Origin: Cycas panzhihuaensis
Lineage: Eukaryota; Cycadophyta
Assembly: GCA_023213395.1 (NCBI GenBank)
Contig: CM041465.1
Coordinates: 107,639,741 to 107,703,740 of the forward strand
DNA: 64,000 bases
Reading direction: 5' to 3'
Shown here: piece after piece, positions 19,785 through 32,629 of the stretch
Layout: every line of letters begins with the position of its first letter
Numbering within the stretch: the first letter of the stretch is position 1
Notes under the pieces: model-generated
What the model was told of the DNA's origin: nothing
Seen by the model: only the letters and a program-made list of their open reading frames with translations
Databases searched by the model: none
Position numbers and translations under genes: made by a program

Positions 19785-21480
19785 GATGCCCAAAAGTGCT
19801 AAGAGAATGATAGTTGATGGGAATTGAAAGAGAAGAAGTGATTTTTGCTCTAGTGTTATAAGATTTTATGATTCTTGAGGACTACTACTGTGACTTTGAA
19901 GACTTGATTTTCTAAGGTTTATTAGGTGAAATCTCAAAGAAGTTTTGATGTTGCATCATTGCTACTCAATTATTGATGGGTTGGACTTATATTTTCTTAG
20001 ATCTTCATTAATTTTATGTTTTAAACTTCTCTTGGTTTGGTAAGATTTTTCTTATTGTATTTTACACTTGTTTCATAGTTTTTGAAGGTAATTTTTGCTC
20101 AGAGTTGTTTCTTTTCATTGGTTGATTATTGTTATACTCTTGTTTGAACTTTTGATATTGAAATATATGCTGAAGGGTCCACCCTTTATGGGGTTCCTTA
20201 AGGATAGACTAGGGTGAGGCATGGTCATCTCTCCACTATATATCTGGCTGCTCCCTCCCACTCTCTTATAGTAACTTATATTCTAGTTGGATTGTCATTC
20301 TCTTTTATCATTACTTGGCTCTAGTTTGGCCTCTTTGAACTGGTGATACTTCCTTCTTTAGTGTTGTTTTAAAGAAAAGTGTGTGGAAAGTTAGTCAAGT
20401 GAAAAGAAAACTATCATTATGAGGTGTTCTTTACAATATAAAAGGAATATTTGTCTTATATCTATTATTGCATGCACTTTTAGTTTCAAATTAGATCTTG
20501 TATCTTGAAAATAAAAAGTTGATGGTGTCGTTTCATTGAAGTATCTCTAATTTTCAGTTTTACATTAGGTTTAAGGATTTCTTTTGGAGCTCTTACTACT
20601 CTAATTGTGATAGAACCTTTGATGGATAGTCTTGCATGGATGATTATTATTTAGATTTATGACTTGTATATCATCTTATAGGTCTAAAAATTATTAAAAA
20701 ACAACAATAGTTTGCTTTAAGAATCTCTCTTATTTATGCATTATTTCATCACTTTTTGAAGAGAATTGGTTGCATGCATCAAGGTTGGAATATATTGACT
20801 AGTTTTATATGTTGATTGGTCTCTTTTAAAAGAAATTAACATAAAACAATCATATGGTTATTCTCAGATTTTACATAACATTATATTTCTTAAAATGAAT
20901 TATTCATGTTGCATATAGGAATGCTACCTTATAGTTGCATGTACATATTTTACTTTGAAAATAAATAAAAAAAAGAAAAGGACTTGCATACATAGTTTCT
21001 AGTTTGCTTGCTTGTGAATTCATTATAAAATAAGAAAAAAAACAAAAAGATTTATGTGAGTTTAATCTTATAGTTTCTTAAGTTATATTGTCTTGCTTTC
21101 TTGGCTTCACATCTTTACAACTATATTAAGATCTAAAAACCTAAACGAGATAAACTATCATTTCCATTAGCTCACCCTCTCCCACATCTTAGTAAAACTT
21201 AAAAGGTTGAAACAATTACATGAGAGGAATCTCTAGGAAAGATATTAAAGATATTATAAGTATAGTTATAAACTTAGAACTCCTTCTTCAAGTTGTATAG
21301 GTTAGTGGATTCTATCACCCCATTTCATATCCACACCTTTCATCATACGCTCTCTTACTAAGGTAGACAAAACTACTAGATGAAGACTCCTCCTTAGGAG
21401 TTAGGCAAAGATGGTCCTTTAGGTCTTCTTGAGCTTTATATTAGATCTTCCCCAGACCCCAACCATCTTTTTGATAACCT
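19785..21480 (+). repeat. LTR of Tat element B
   Basis: Aligns in pieces with the reverse complement of 32,630-34,350: GGCTACTACT-like (about 19,880), GGGGTTCCTTAAGGATAGACTAGGGTGAGG-like words (20,180-20,220), TTTTGGAG...CTCTAATTGTGATA (about 20,580-20,610), ATAGGTCTAAAAATTATT (about 20,680) and the GGTTAGTGGATTCTAT...ACACCTTTC block (21,298-21,345). A purine run GAAAGAGAAGAAG precedes the start. Both edges are approximate because the flanks are also related to element C. Confidence 0.65.
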
Positions 21481-24400
21481 TGCTAGGGATCCAACCCAAG
21501 AACCCCATAGAACACCACCGCTTCTCACTCATACATGTCTAGGATTTATACTCTCTAGCCCATTTGGATTAATCTAGTCACCAACCTATTATCTTCCTTA
21601 GCTTATACACCTTCATCATAGTTTCCCTAGGAAGTTAAACTAAGGGCAACACCCTCTAACCTTTTACTAATGAGGGATAACTATGGTAGACATTTCTCTT
21701 TATTAGACATATGCATTATATTATTATTATTGCATCTCATATCTTTTATATTAGTAACATTTGCCATCTTCTTACCATAGTTTGAAGAGACTCTACTACA
21801 AAAGAGGTAATGTTTTCTAACTCTCAGGAATGACATGGACATAATAATACATAGGTAAGTGTATGTATGATTCACTATTCTTTTTCACACGTCATTGATT
21901 TATTTTACTATGATTTTAGATAACATATATACAATTTATTTGCTTGTATGATTTGCTGGTCCATGTCCCTTTTAGCTGATGATAAGTATGACTTTGGTTG
22001 ATGGCCATTAGTCCACCCATTAGGTTAGAAAAAGCATCATCTTCTTTCTTTATAACATTGTTTCACCTTTATTTTGACCTATGAGGCCCCTTTTCTAATC
22101 CTTTTACCCCTTGTTGTTGATTGCATTTATACTTAGGATCCATCATTAATGAATTTCTAACTAGCTTATATAGTGTTTTTACTCAAAAATTAAATTTATA
22201 GCCAAACAACTATCATTTCTATTTGTAATAGTGGTACTATGAAGTACTTTATGGTATTGCAAATATATTTGTAGTATCATAAATATATTTATGGTATAAC
22301 TTCCACTTATTTAGATTTAGTATTTTTTATAATAATTAGCCTATTAATGTTTATTTATTAGACCTGGACACACTATGTTGGCACCTGTTAGATTTGGGTA
22401 GCCTAAGAGGCTAAAATCCTACCCAAATCTCCCTCTTCCTAAATAAATTTGCATCAAACCATGATCAAACTCGTGGTTTTTAGCTAAGTAGTTTCCCCCA
22501 TATTATAGGAAGAAAATCATCCACCTCACATCTTATCCTTATCTACTTAATCCCCTATTTTTTTTGTTAGAAGGGAAGGAGACTAAGAGATATTGTGAAC
22601 TTGTTGCTATGATGCCAAAATTATTCTAATTTTTTGGCAACCTTACTTTTATTACTAGTTTCCCATTAGAGTCTTAAAGACATCATACTAAGCTATTGAT
22701 TGGAGACCCTTAGAGGAGATACTTACAACCATAGGCCCCTACTCTTTTAGAGGGATAGGTAATCCTTCTCTATTATTTTAAATTATTGTTTCTTTACTTC
22801 ATCTTCCTATTTTTATAACATTATTTTATTTTGAATAGTAGGTTTATGATAGTTGATTTTTGGTTTCCTAAATATCTTAAACTTTAGCTATTTGTTTTCT
22901 CCATTGTTTACTTTTATTCTTTCTATCGATTATGTAAGTTGCAAAGAAGGGAAAGTGACACCAAATTACACTTATGGAGTCTATATTATATTAGGGGACA
23001 AGAGCCATTCTGAGGCATCTTTACCAATTCCATTTCTTATTCCACTTTCCTTAGAAAGTGTTTTATTTACCATAGAAACTTATTTGATAATACTTGATGA
23101 TAGACAAATTTAGTTGTTAGTTTTCTTAAAAGGTAATTTGGCTTGTAAGATTTTAACTTGGTTGCAAGCAGGGGAAAGAAGTTAACAAATTCACTAAGCT
23201 ATCTACTACTATCTCAAGTAACATCTTGATAATCCTCATACTAGTAACTTTCCTGAAAAGGTGAGTCTAAAGCCTTGATTAGTGTCTTTCATTTTCATTT
23301 TAAGTCCTCTTGCATCCTTTTTTATCATGAGCATATCAAGCAAGCAGAAATGCTGCCAAATTTACTTTAAATTCAATATAGTAGTCTCTTGGGTCACGTT
23401 TTGCTCTCTTGGAAGGATCTTGGCATATCGAGATAAGGCCACATAGAACAAGCAACTGTCCACATAACCAAGTATGCTCTTATTAGTTTAGTTTGTTGTT
23501 ACTATCATATTTAAAAAAAGAACAAAAGAAAAAAGGAAGCAAATTTCTTTGTTGTATTTACAAAGGGAGAGGAATAAGAAAAGAAAAAGAAGCTTCTTAC
23601 CTTAGTACTCATCCTCTTTTTTTTTTCTTTTTCTTAATTTTCACCATGAAAGATAAAAGAACTTTAAAAGAGAGATAGAGAGGAAGACTTTTGTAGTTGT
23701 TTTCCTCTTTCTTCTCGAAAGAAAAGAAAAGAAAAGAAAAAAAGTATTTTCCTATTTTCATTGGTTTGTTTTCATCTTAAGTATTTGCATTTACTTGTAT
23801 TAAATAATGAAGGGATTTAATTTGTGTATTTCACATAGCATAAACCCAAGATATAAGGAGGGACCACTTATTATGAGTCCCAAACTATAAAAGGGCATTA
23901 TAGGAAGACTAGGGTAGGGTGCAAACCCATTAAAAAAAGAAAAGATTACATAGATTAGATCTAGGCATGTGTGTATTGATCCCCTTCTTAGTTGGCCTTA
24001 GGCTTCATTAAGGAAATAAAAGAAACAAATTGCAACCATAGAATAGCCACTAAACCTACATGCACATACTGCACTACCCTTAGTTTAGCACCCTACCTTG
24101 GGACATTCGCACCACTCCCTTTGCAAATGTGCTCAAGAACTGCATGGGCACCCAAGTTGGAATTGTAAGAGTTTTCCATCTTGTTGGGCCTCCATACCCT
24201 AAGTTCCACCTATAAGTTAGGATAGCCACATTCTTACCTAACCACCCTTCGATGCATTCTAGATAGTGACATATAAATTGCATTTATAGTGAACACTTAT
24301 CATACCCCTTATGCCTTATCTCAAACTTTTTTCTTATAGAATATCCATATCCTTTATCACTTCATACCTTATAGAATTCACACTCTCATCCTCACCCTCT

Positions 24401-26480
24401 ATCTCCCCCTCATCTTTTTATACTATCCCACACTTAAGTTCTAATTATTATATATCCTCTTCTTCCTTACTTTTTTGTAAAACCTCCATATTTCTTACCT
24501 CCAAATTATTCTCTTAAGCTACATCCTATGCCATCATCCTATCATCCCTCTTCAAGGCTATATTCTTCATCTCTACCTTTGACATACCCTTCACTTATAT
24601 ACCCCTATAAATCTCTTATCAATATATACTTCCCACTATACTAATAAATCTAATTCTAATCTTTCACTTACCTTTCCCATATATCTCCCTATAAACCACT
24701 ATCTCTTATGAAGTCTCAATCATCCTTCTTATTCCTTGAATCCTATTCATAACAACCACATCTCTCTATTTCTAAGTAACCTCCTTTTTCCAATGCTAAA
24801 TTCTTATACTTGCAATATTAAAACTAGATAGAAGATATCAAGTATAAGGAAACCCTCTCCTGCAAGTCCTAAGATCATTGCGTTACTTTTAGAAGATGGT
24901 GTAAAAGAGGTGTAAGCTCCTTTGATATTTTGGCTAAGAGACGAAATTAAGAAGTATTTTGCCTCTCATACACTTCATGGCTAAAACATTTCAAGAAGGG
25001 GATCAATGTTATACATGTAAAGAAGAATAAATAGTTCTAAAGATTCCTTGAGAAAACTAGTTAGTATGATAAAGTACTACCATCACTATCAACATGAATA
25101 AAAAAACTTTGAGGGAGAAGTATCTCAAGAATGAAGGTAATTATAACAAACCAAATAGTAAGGGATACTTTCATGACTATTTGCTAATATTTTAATAATT
25201 TATTGATATCAACTCTAATAATAATGGAATATATAAATGAGGTAAAGCCTTATGGATAGATACAAATATGATTTTTTTTTTAACAATGGATTAGCTCCAT
25301 TTAGATGACTTAGTGGAGAACTTCAATGCATATTTTACTAGGAACTTTGACAAATTTTACTCTCTAGTATTATTTATTATTACCTTGCTATTTTAAACTT
25401 TTGCTACTATATTTATTATTATCCATTATATTATTTCATTACTTTTATAACACTTAATTTTTACTATCTTTTATTATATTACTTTTCTAACTTAGGAGTA
25501 TAATAGTAACCATCCTTTGAGTTATCATAACTTAAATATTTAAAACAACTAAGTTTATATATATTTGAATACCATTTTCAAGAAGATGAATCCCTCTTTA
25601 AGATGATGAAAATAAATAGGAAAGGTAAAGAAACAATAGAATTTGGTATTCATAAATTGAAACTCATAAATAATTTTTCATTATAGTTTAAACAATATGG
25701 GTATGCAATATTTAAAAAGTTAAAAAATTAATATTGGCAAGACTAAATACTTATCATATGGTGATTTTCTATTCTCCTCTATAGATGAAAGTAATACTAA
25801 AAAGGTTTTGAGCTAAGGCCTCTTGTATTATAAGAGAAATTTATTCATCATATAACAATGGAACCCTAATTTGAAGTATAAAGACTTAAAAAATTTATAG
25901 ATGCCTAATTTAGATTCAATTAGAAGGTTATATGCTAGCTTACGAAAATTTCCACCTCAAATGGCAATAATAATAGGATAATTTATTATTGTAGAAACTA
26001 AAGATATCTTTAAAATTGCATGAGGATTAAATAGCAAAAATATAATTAAAGATATACCTATCAAACTTTATGAGAAGATTAATAAATTCAAAGGAATTTA
26101 TTACAACCTATACAATGCCTAGTTTAAATGAAAGTAAGCATTCTACTTTATTAGATATCATCCTCTCTGAGAAAAAAATAACAAACCAAATTATAGTTCT
26201 AAAAATTAAAGATCCTTTAGAATACTTTGAATAGGTTAAAGTAACTAAGAAATGATTGGATGTAAAAGATAAAGTAATTACAAGAATAAGTCTCCTAAAA
26301 GTAGAGAAAATGGTTCTATCTCTAATTAGATCATCTTTTAGAGTCATGGAGTTTATATTGATTTAAAAGCCCATGCATAACATTATTAGAGGTTAATAAA
26401 GGCTTGTGAAATCTAGACAAGGTGATTCAATCATTCCTATCAAATGCTTCCTTTAACATTATTGAGTATTTAAGGTATGA
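21481..26480. other. Unclassified AT-rich DNA between LTR B and the LINE
   Basis: No reliable coding domain. Notable items: GGTACTATGAAG / GGTATTGCAAAT repeats (22,210-22,300), a perfect 11-bp stem GATTTGGGTAG / CTACCCAAATC (22,391-22,401 with 22,419-22,429), an A/G-rich stretch of AAAAG words (23,500-23,760), a promoter-like CTATAAAAGGG (about 23,886) and a strongly pyrimidine-rich segment on + (24,300-24,800). The repeat and stem combination resembles the 13,765-13,995 part of element B, so part of this may be another Tat remnant. Positions 25,560-26,450 might be a LINE ORF1, but I could not confirm any motif. Confidence 0.4.
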
Positions 26481-29400
26481 TTAGTTCCCTTTTAGTAGTA
26501 TAATAGGTAGTCATAAAGAGGCTTAGAGTTCCCCATCCTTATTACAATCAAATGAGGATAGCTTCATATAACATTATTGGTATTAATTACATGATAAATA
26601 GATGGAAGTTAAATCCTGCTTAATTAGAAATGCTAAGGTGAATTTCTTATGTCTCTAAGAAATTAAATTAGTTAAGGATTATTTTTAGAGGATATTAAAG
26701 TTTCTATATAGTGGATTATTTTAGACCCTAAGATTAGTAAAGGGGTTATATCTATATTAATTGATCTTAACTATAGAAATTATATATTAAAGTTAGGTTG
26801 TAACCCTTGCAATATACTTATATAGTTAATGTTATAAATGGGAAATATAATTTTTAGAGTAATATAGGTATAGAGAATGAATGATAGTAAGGAGAGACTT
26901 ACCATGTAGAAATGCATGGATAAAATTTTTGTGGTTATTCTATGGCTTACTACCATTGATTCTAATATGGTGGAAAGACTAGAAGATAGAAAGGAAGGTC
27001 TCCTCTTCTATTACAAGGGTTAAAATGAAGAGGAATAAGTCTTTGTGAAAATGATATTAGTAGTAAAATATCTTATGTGGAAAAGAGAAATCTAATCTAA
27101 GGACTTCTAGTTCTCTTGGTACAACCATAAGAAAGTTGAGCATCAACTTTTCTATGGATTATGTTATATACTAGTTCCTACAGGTGATAATTAGAAAATT
27201 ATCAAAGATAATGGGTGGTTAATTAAAGTGTAGTCCTCCACAATAATGGATCATGTTCTAATCTCTTTAGACTTTATAATTCCACATTAAGAGTAGTTTA
27301 AGTCTTCTGCTATTCCATCCCTCTCTTACCCAACCTTTCATGTTTTAAACTCAATGCTTCCCTACAAAACTTTAAAAGATGTAGTTTAGAAATTAAAACT
27401 ATGTAGGATTTAGTGCCAAGACATAAGGTTAATGATGACTAGATCACATGGTAAGAGAGAATAGTTAAAACGATGCTAGTTTTCTTGAGAGAGTTTAGAG
27501 CACAAATAAGGAAACTAAGAGGCCAATGTTAACTTAAAGTTTCTTAAGAGAAAGTTAGAAGATAAACCATTTGGCTACGATTTATAAGAATATGAAATGA
27601 GGCTTAATGATATTATTAGGTCTTAAGAAATGTATGCATCCAATGGGGCCAAGTAAGGTTGAGACTCCATTAGGTTAAAGAGAGAGAGAGAGATATAAAT
27701 TTTATTCTTTTAAGAAAAGAGCATGCAAGTTAGAATATCATAGTTATAAAAAAGAAACTATGTTAGGGTTGATTATAAATAGATTATTCTTTCATAATTT
27801 AAATTCATTTATTATTTTCTATTTAAAGCATATGGTAGTTTAAAGAGATGAGCCCACATAATTAAACTTTGTGAAAGAATAATTCTTAAAAGGTTAATAT
27901 AGGAATGGATAAAATAATAAGTAGAGAAATTGCAATTTATAAGATTTTAAAAGTTGTTAAAGTAATGAAAAATAATAACCTATTAAACCCAAATTAGTTT
28001 GTTAGTAGAATTTTATAAAGAAAATAGAGATTTGATCAAGGAAGAATTACTATATATTCTTTAAGAAGTAATTACTTCTCAATATTTGAGTGAATTTATA
28101 AATAGAGATATCACTAAATTAATCTCCAATATAAGAGATAAATAATTAATTAGGAATCAAAGGCCTCCTACCCTTTCAAATGTTTCTTATAAAATTTTAG
28201 CCAAAATTTTAAGGAGAATAATTAAAATCCTTCCTAAAGTTTTATCCTATAAGAAAATAAGTTTTGTTAATGGTAGATATGATTTGGAGAAAATATTGAT
28301 AACTTGGGAATATTTAGACCAAGCTAAGAGAAGTAACTAAAAGACTTTTATAATAATGTTTGACTATGAAAAGGCATATAATAGAGTTGAGTGGTCATTT
28401 ATTGATCTTTTTCTTAAATTACTTGGATTTAGAGAGAGGTTTGGGATGATGGTTCCAACCTTATTTTGTGATGATAATGATTTTGTTATGGTTAATGGTT
28501 TGTCATCCCAAAAAATTAGGTTCCATAGATCAATTAAATAAGATTGTCCCTTAACCCTCATTCTTATTTTATTTCTTCCACTTTTTTTGGCAAGTTGAAG
28601 TAATTCAATATTTGTTGACTGCTAAGATTAATGACAATAATTGATACCACCTAATTCAAATGAGCATATTATTAACTCATACTCTATTGATAACACAACT
28701 CTATATCTATAAGTTAAGGAACAGAATGCTAAAGGATCACTCTCAAGAATTCAATAAGCATTTATTGCACATGGTGTTAAATTAAACCTCAATAAGTTTA
28801 AGGTTATAGTTAGTTCCTTAAAAGAGTCACATTAGTGGTTATTAGTTATGGGATGGAAATGGATCTATCATAGGCATATTACATGGACTTTGAGAATTCC
28901 ATTTGATAAAGATGTATCATTGAAACAAATATGAGAGTAGGTGGCTAATAAAATGACATTTAAATTATTAAAATAGATAAATATATAATTATGTATTATG
29001 GGAAAGAATGGGGTCTACTTAAAGGTACTCTTAAAATTTCATATTTATTACTCATCTTGTTGGTTTTTACTAATTTTGTTCTTTATATGGTTAGAAAAGA
29101 TAGTAAGAGTTTTTCTTTGGTCATTAGTAAAATAGATAAAAGACTTCACCATGTAGGTATAAATTATGTTATGATAATAAAGAGTAAGGAGAATTAGACC
29201 TAAGAAATCTATAGATTTATGGGTAAGCTTTTACATCAAGATGGATCTTGAAAGCAATATATGGAGAGGAGACATGGAAACCTTTTACTTATGGAAATAT
29301 CTTTTATGAGTGCTTGAAAGGACATAGAGCATGGAGAAACCTAATTTTTTAACCTCTCTTAAGTGAAAGTAAAAGAATCGCTACTATTTTAGGTTATATG

Positions 29401-30150
29401 GAAAACTTGTGCACTATTTAGGAGTCTTATTTATTTAAGGAAGAATAATTATAGGTTGGGGGAGGGTTAATAAGTTTAGTTCATTATGGTGGTTACATAT
29501 AAAACACCTATCTAATCTTTCTCTAACATAAATTAAGTGGTTATTAGACTTTAAATAATCAAAGAAAGGTATGTTTTACTTAACTTTTAGGACTATAACT
29601 ACTATAAGTGGCTCATTTAACTATCAATAATAAAAGAAGAGTTACGATATCAATGTTGAACTTCTAGATGAAAGATTTCCTAAAAGGCTTTTATTCTTCA
29701 AAATGGACAATTGGTGGAAGGATAACCAATAGTAAAATGAAAAACCTCTATTTAAAATCTCTACAAAAAAATTGTACATGCTAATTTCTTCCTTACACTC
29801 CATTCTAATGCACGTTAAAGAAGTGTGGCATTTAATATGATCTTTAGATAGATGGATTGAAGTCTTTAGTAGAATTTAGAGTTTGAAAGTAATGCCTCAA
29901 AAGAAAATCTTCTCTTAGAAAATTTATATTAATAAGATTTCTACTAAAGAAAGGTTAAAGATGCTACAAATAAATATAAATTACTATGATTTATGTGGCA
30001 TTAAGAAACCTATTTTACAATTATCTTTGGTACTATGAATTTACTAAGCTATCATGGAATTATATTATACCTAAGCTTTAAAGGTTTTGCGAAAACAAAA
30101 ATTATGTAGAGGCATTTTCTTACTACACTAAATACTAATAATCATTTTGT
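26480..30150 (+). mobile_element. L1-like LINE, degenerate
   Basis: Read across many stops on +, the order is endonuclease-like (about 26,620-27,400), reverse transcriptase (about 27,990-29,000) and a C-terminal zf-RVT-like part (about 29,750-30,080, with PQKKIFS-KIYI and RLKMLQI). This is the order of ORF2 in plant L1 elements. No poly-A tail or target duplication was located. The ends are approximate. Confidence 0.7.
27990..29000 (+). pseudogene. LINE reverse transcriptase
   Basis: Clear non-LTR RT words: NQRPPTLSNVSYKILAKIL (about 28,150-28,210), FVNGRYDLEKIL (about 28,265-28,300), FDYEKAYNRVEWSF (28,359-28,400, first catalytic Asp block, D present) and VNGLSSQKIRFHRSI (from about 28,490). 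The FADD block is degraded to SIDNTT (about 28,683-28,700), so the second catalytic Asp is lost. In-frame TAA and TAG codons are frequent. The enzyme would have made cDNA at the nicked target. Confidence 0.75.
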
Positions 30151-32629
30151 AGAAGATGCTTAGATAATTGTATATGACTAAATATTTTCTTTTATTTGTA
30201 AATGCAAGAATGATGTCTCTCTAAGTGACTACAAACAAAATAAAATGTATACTACCATAAACCAATTAGCTACTTAGTTCATTTGTTATATATAACCACC
30301 CTATACTCTTAATGTTAAAGGAGTTATTTATAAGTAAAGGAAATAAAAAGCCTAAGAGCAAGAAAGAAGTGCATCCCACACAAGAGTAAGATATTGAAAT
30401 TGAGGAACTCACTTACAAGAAATAAAAAGAGGAATTCATTGAGATGCAAAAACCAAATAAAGTATAATTAGCATTAAAGCATGTTGTAACAATAAATTGA
30501 CTCTAATAAGATAATGATTATGAATTTGAATCTTATTTTGTATTTATCTATTTCATTTGATGCTTTTATTATTCATGTTGATATCCCATGTTACATGGAC
30601 TTAGAAAATTTTATGATCACTAATATTAAGATTTAGGAGAGAAATACTTATAGGAAAAAGAATTGTTAATAAAGAAGGTAGTTTAGAAGAAGGAGTAACA
30701 TGGATCTTTAGATTTATTAAGAATTCGTCCATATAACTTTGAGCATTCGATAGTTCATAGTGGAGGAGAATTAACATAAGGGTTTGATATTTTAGATAAT
30801 GATTTCTATATTTTTGATCTCCTTAGTAGTAAGGTATTGTTCTTTATTTTCATCTATTTTGTGAGATGTGATTCCTTTGGTATGATATCAACTTATGCTT
30901 TGAACCCTTAATTTTAGGACACTTATGATTACAAATACAAATAGTACCATGTAGGGAATAAAGGCATTTTTCTTACTCATTATGCTAACTCTCTTTTATC
31001 CCCTTCCGTTTGAGTAATTATTTATCTATACTTGTTTGTTATTTTGGATATGTGATAATTATTATGAGGAGGCTAAAAATTTTGGGCTTTTTTCATCACT
31101 GTTTTCACCACCAACTTTTCTTTGGGGTTGGGGGGGGGGGGGGCTTGCCCCCCTATTAGTGTCACTAGGAGGTCTAGGCCATTCATTAAAAAGATCTAGA
31201 TATGATGGTTATGATTGATGCACCTTCTTATATAACCTAATTTAAGATGATTGTGTCACATCCCATTATGAGTGGGCTATTATTAGTTATTGTTGCTCTG
31301 AGAATTCTGTGGCAATTGCATATACAAATCTTTCATTTTTTATTAATAAAGATCGATGCCTTTTCTATGTGGATATTTTCCTAGCACTTTGTTAGAGTTT
31401 TACCATGTTATATCTAGTGTACTTGGTAATGTGTATGCTATCATCTATATGTTGAATGATCTTGGTTACTAGTTTTGGTTATTTAGAACTAAGTTTTCTT
31501 AACATGTTAGTCTACCTTTTTAGCACTAGAATATCTTCTTCTTCTTTTTAGGGTTTTGTGGTATTATATTACAAAATTTCCATTGATATTACAAAAATTA
31601 CAATACTGGGTCATTTATTTTATGGTATTGCAAAATAAATTTTGTAGTATAAATACAATTTTTGCAACATTATATATTGCATTTCTTAATTAAGAAGACA
31701 CCGACAATGTTCCTAGCTTTTCTATTTTTGTTTTGGTATTTCTCTAAAACTAATATGGCCTAGAAAATAATGGTTTCTCATTAAAAACCAAGATCTAATG
31801 TGGGTTATTTAATTCTAAATGCTCATTAGGCTTGGATCTTTAGTCATTATTTACTTAGGAGAATCTATTCCTTTTCTATATTTGTCCCTTTCTATGGAGG
31901 TTATTTGTTAGTTTTGGATGGTATTTACTGCTCTCTCAAGCTAGGTATGTGGGAGATCACATACTTTTAATAATTCTTCATTCATATCCAATACTTTGGG
32001 TGAGATTTTCTTAAAAGTTTGGCTAGTGGAAGTGAATTTTTGCCATAGTTTTATTATTAATTTTACTCTAACATTGAATGGGACTTCTTTATTGCTAAAT
32101 CCTAATCCTTTATTCTAGTTTCTATAATCAATTTGATCTTAATTTTATTCTTACTTTGATATCACTAGTAGTTCTCTTATTAATGTGCTTGTATCCCCTA
32201 TTTTCTTGGATGATTTTAGTGTTTCCTTGCATAAATCTTACTCTCCTATCATATATAAGTATTTTCCATTACTTATTGCATGTTGGATTGAGGTTTTCTC
32301 TTTAATTTCATTATGTCATATTCATTTTATTATTGTTTTGCTATTTCTCTCTTTAATATTTTGTGGTTGGTTTTAATTTTCATTATTTTCACTTCTTTTC
32401 TAGTGAATCATAGCTTTCTTCTTGACCTTATAATATTGGTTCTCTAGTAATTGAATTTTTAAATTTCCATTCCATTTTGTTGTATTTTTACCACTTGATT
32501 TTCTAGTTGTAGCTTGAGTATTTCACCTTCTAGTTTTCATGCATGTTTGAAGATCATCTTACTTACTTGCTAGCATTGAGTTAGTTGTGTTCTTGGGAGG
32601 ACCTAAACTAGATATCCCTCAATTATTAA
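30151..32629. other. Unclassified AT-rich DNA between LINE and element C
   Basis: No domain recognised. Contains a run of 14 G (31,130-31,143) followed by CTTGCCCCCC, and GGTATTGCAAAAT/TTTGTAGTATA repeats (31,555-31,680). The open frame at 32,185-32,376 is only T-rich sequence. It may include the LINE 3' end and remnants of another LTR element. Confidence 0.4.

Larger units (their letters stand above)
11990..21480 (+). mobile_element. Tat-type gypsy element B, 3' part only, AT-decayed
   Basis: Contains, in + order, the antisense ORF on - (12,000-13,590), a hairpin-bearing region (13,941-13,995), a nested copia-type element (15,556-17,975), a TAAACTA repeat (18,536-18,690) and an LTR (about 19,785-21,480). 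The same order runs on the minus strand of element C from 38,500 to 32,630. The LTR shows about the same landmarks as the C LTR but is clearly more diverged from either C LTR than those are from each other. Gag and pol are missing on the left, where copia fragment F abuts. Confidence 0.65.

Noticed and set aside
24080-24283. 67-codon ORF on - with LGKNVAILTYRW and GGPTRWKTLTIP
   Set aside because: Looks like coding sequence in composition, but I could not tie it to any family and neighbouring frames give no continuation. Kept as unclassified.
25560-26450. LINE ORF1 with DUF4283-like domain
   Set aside because: Scattered similarity in several frames around 25,800-26,000, but no run long enough to be convincing.
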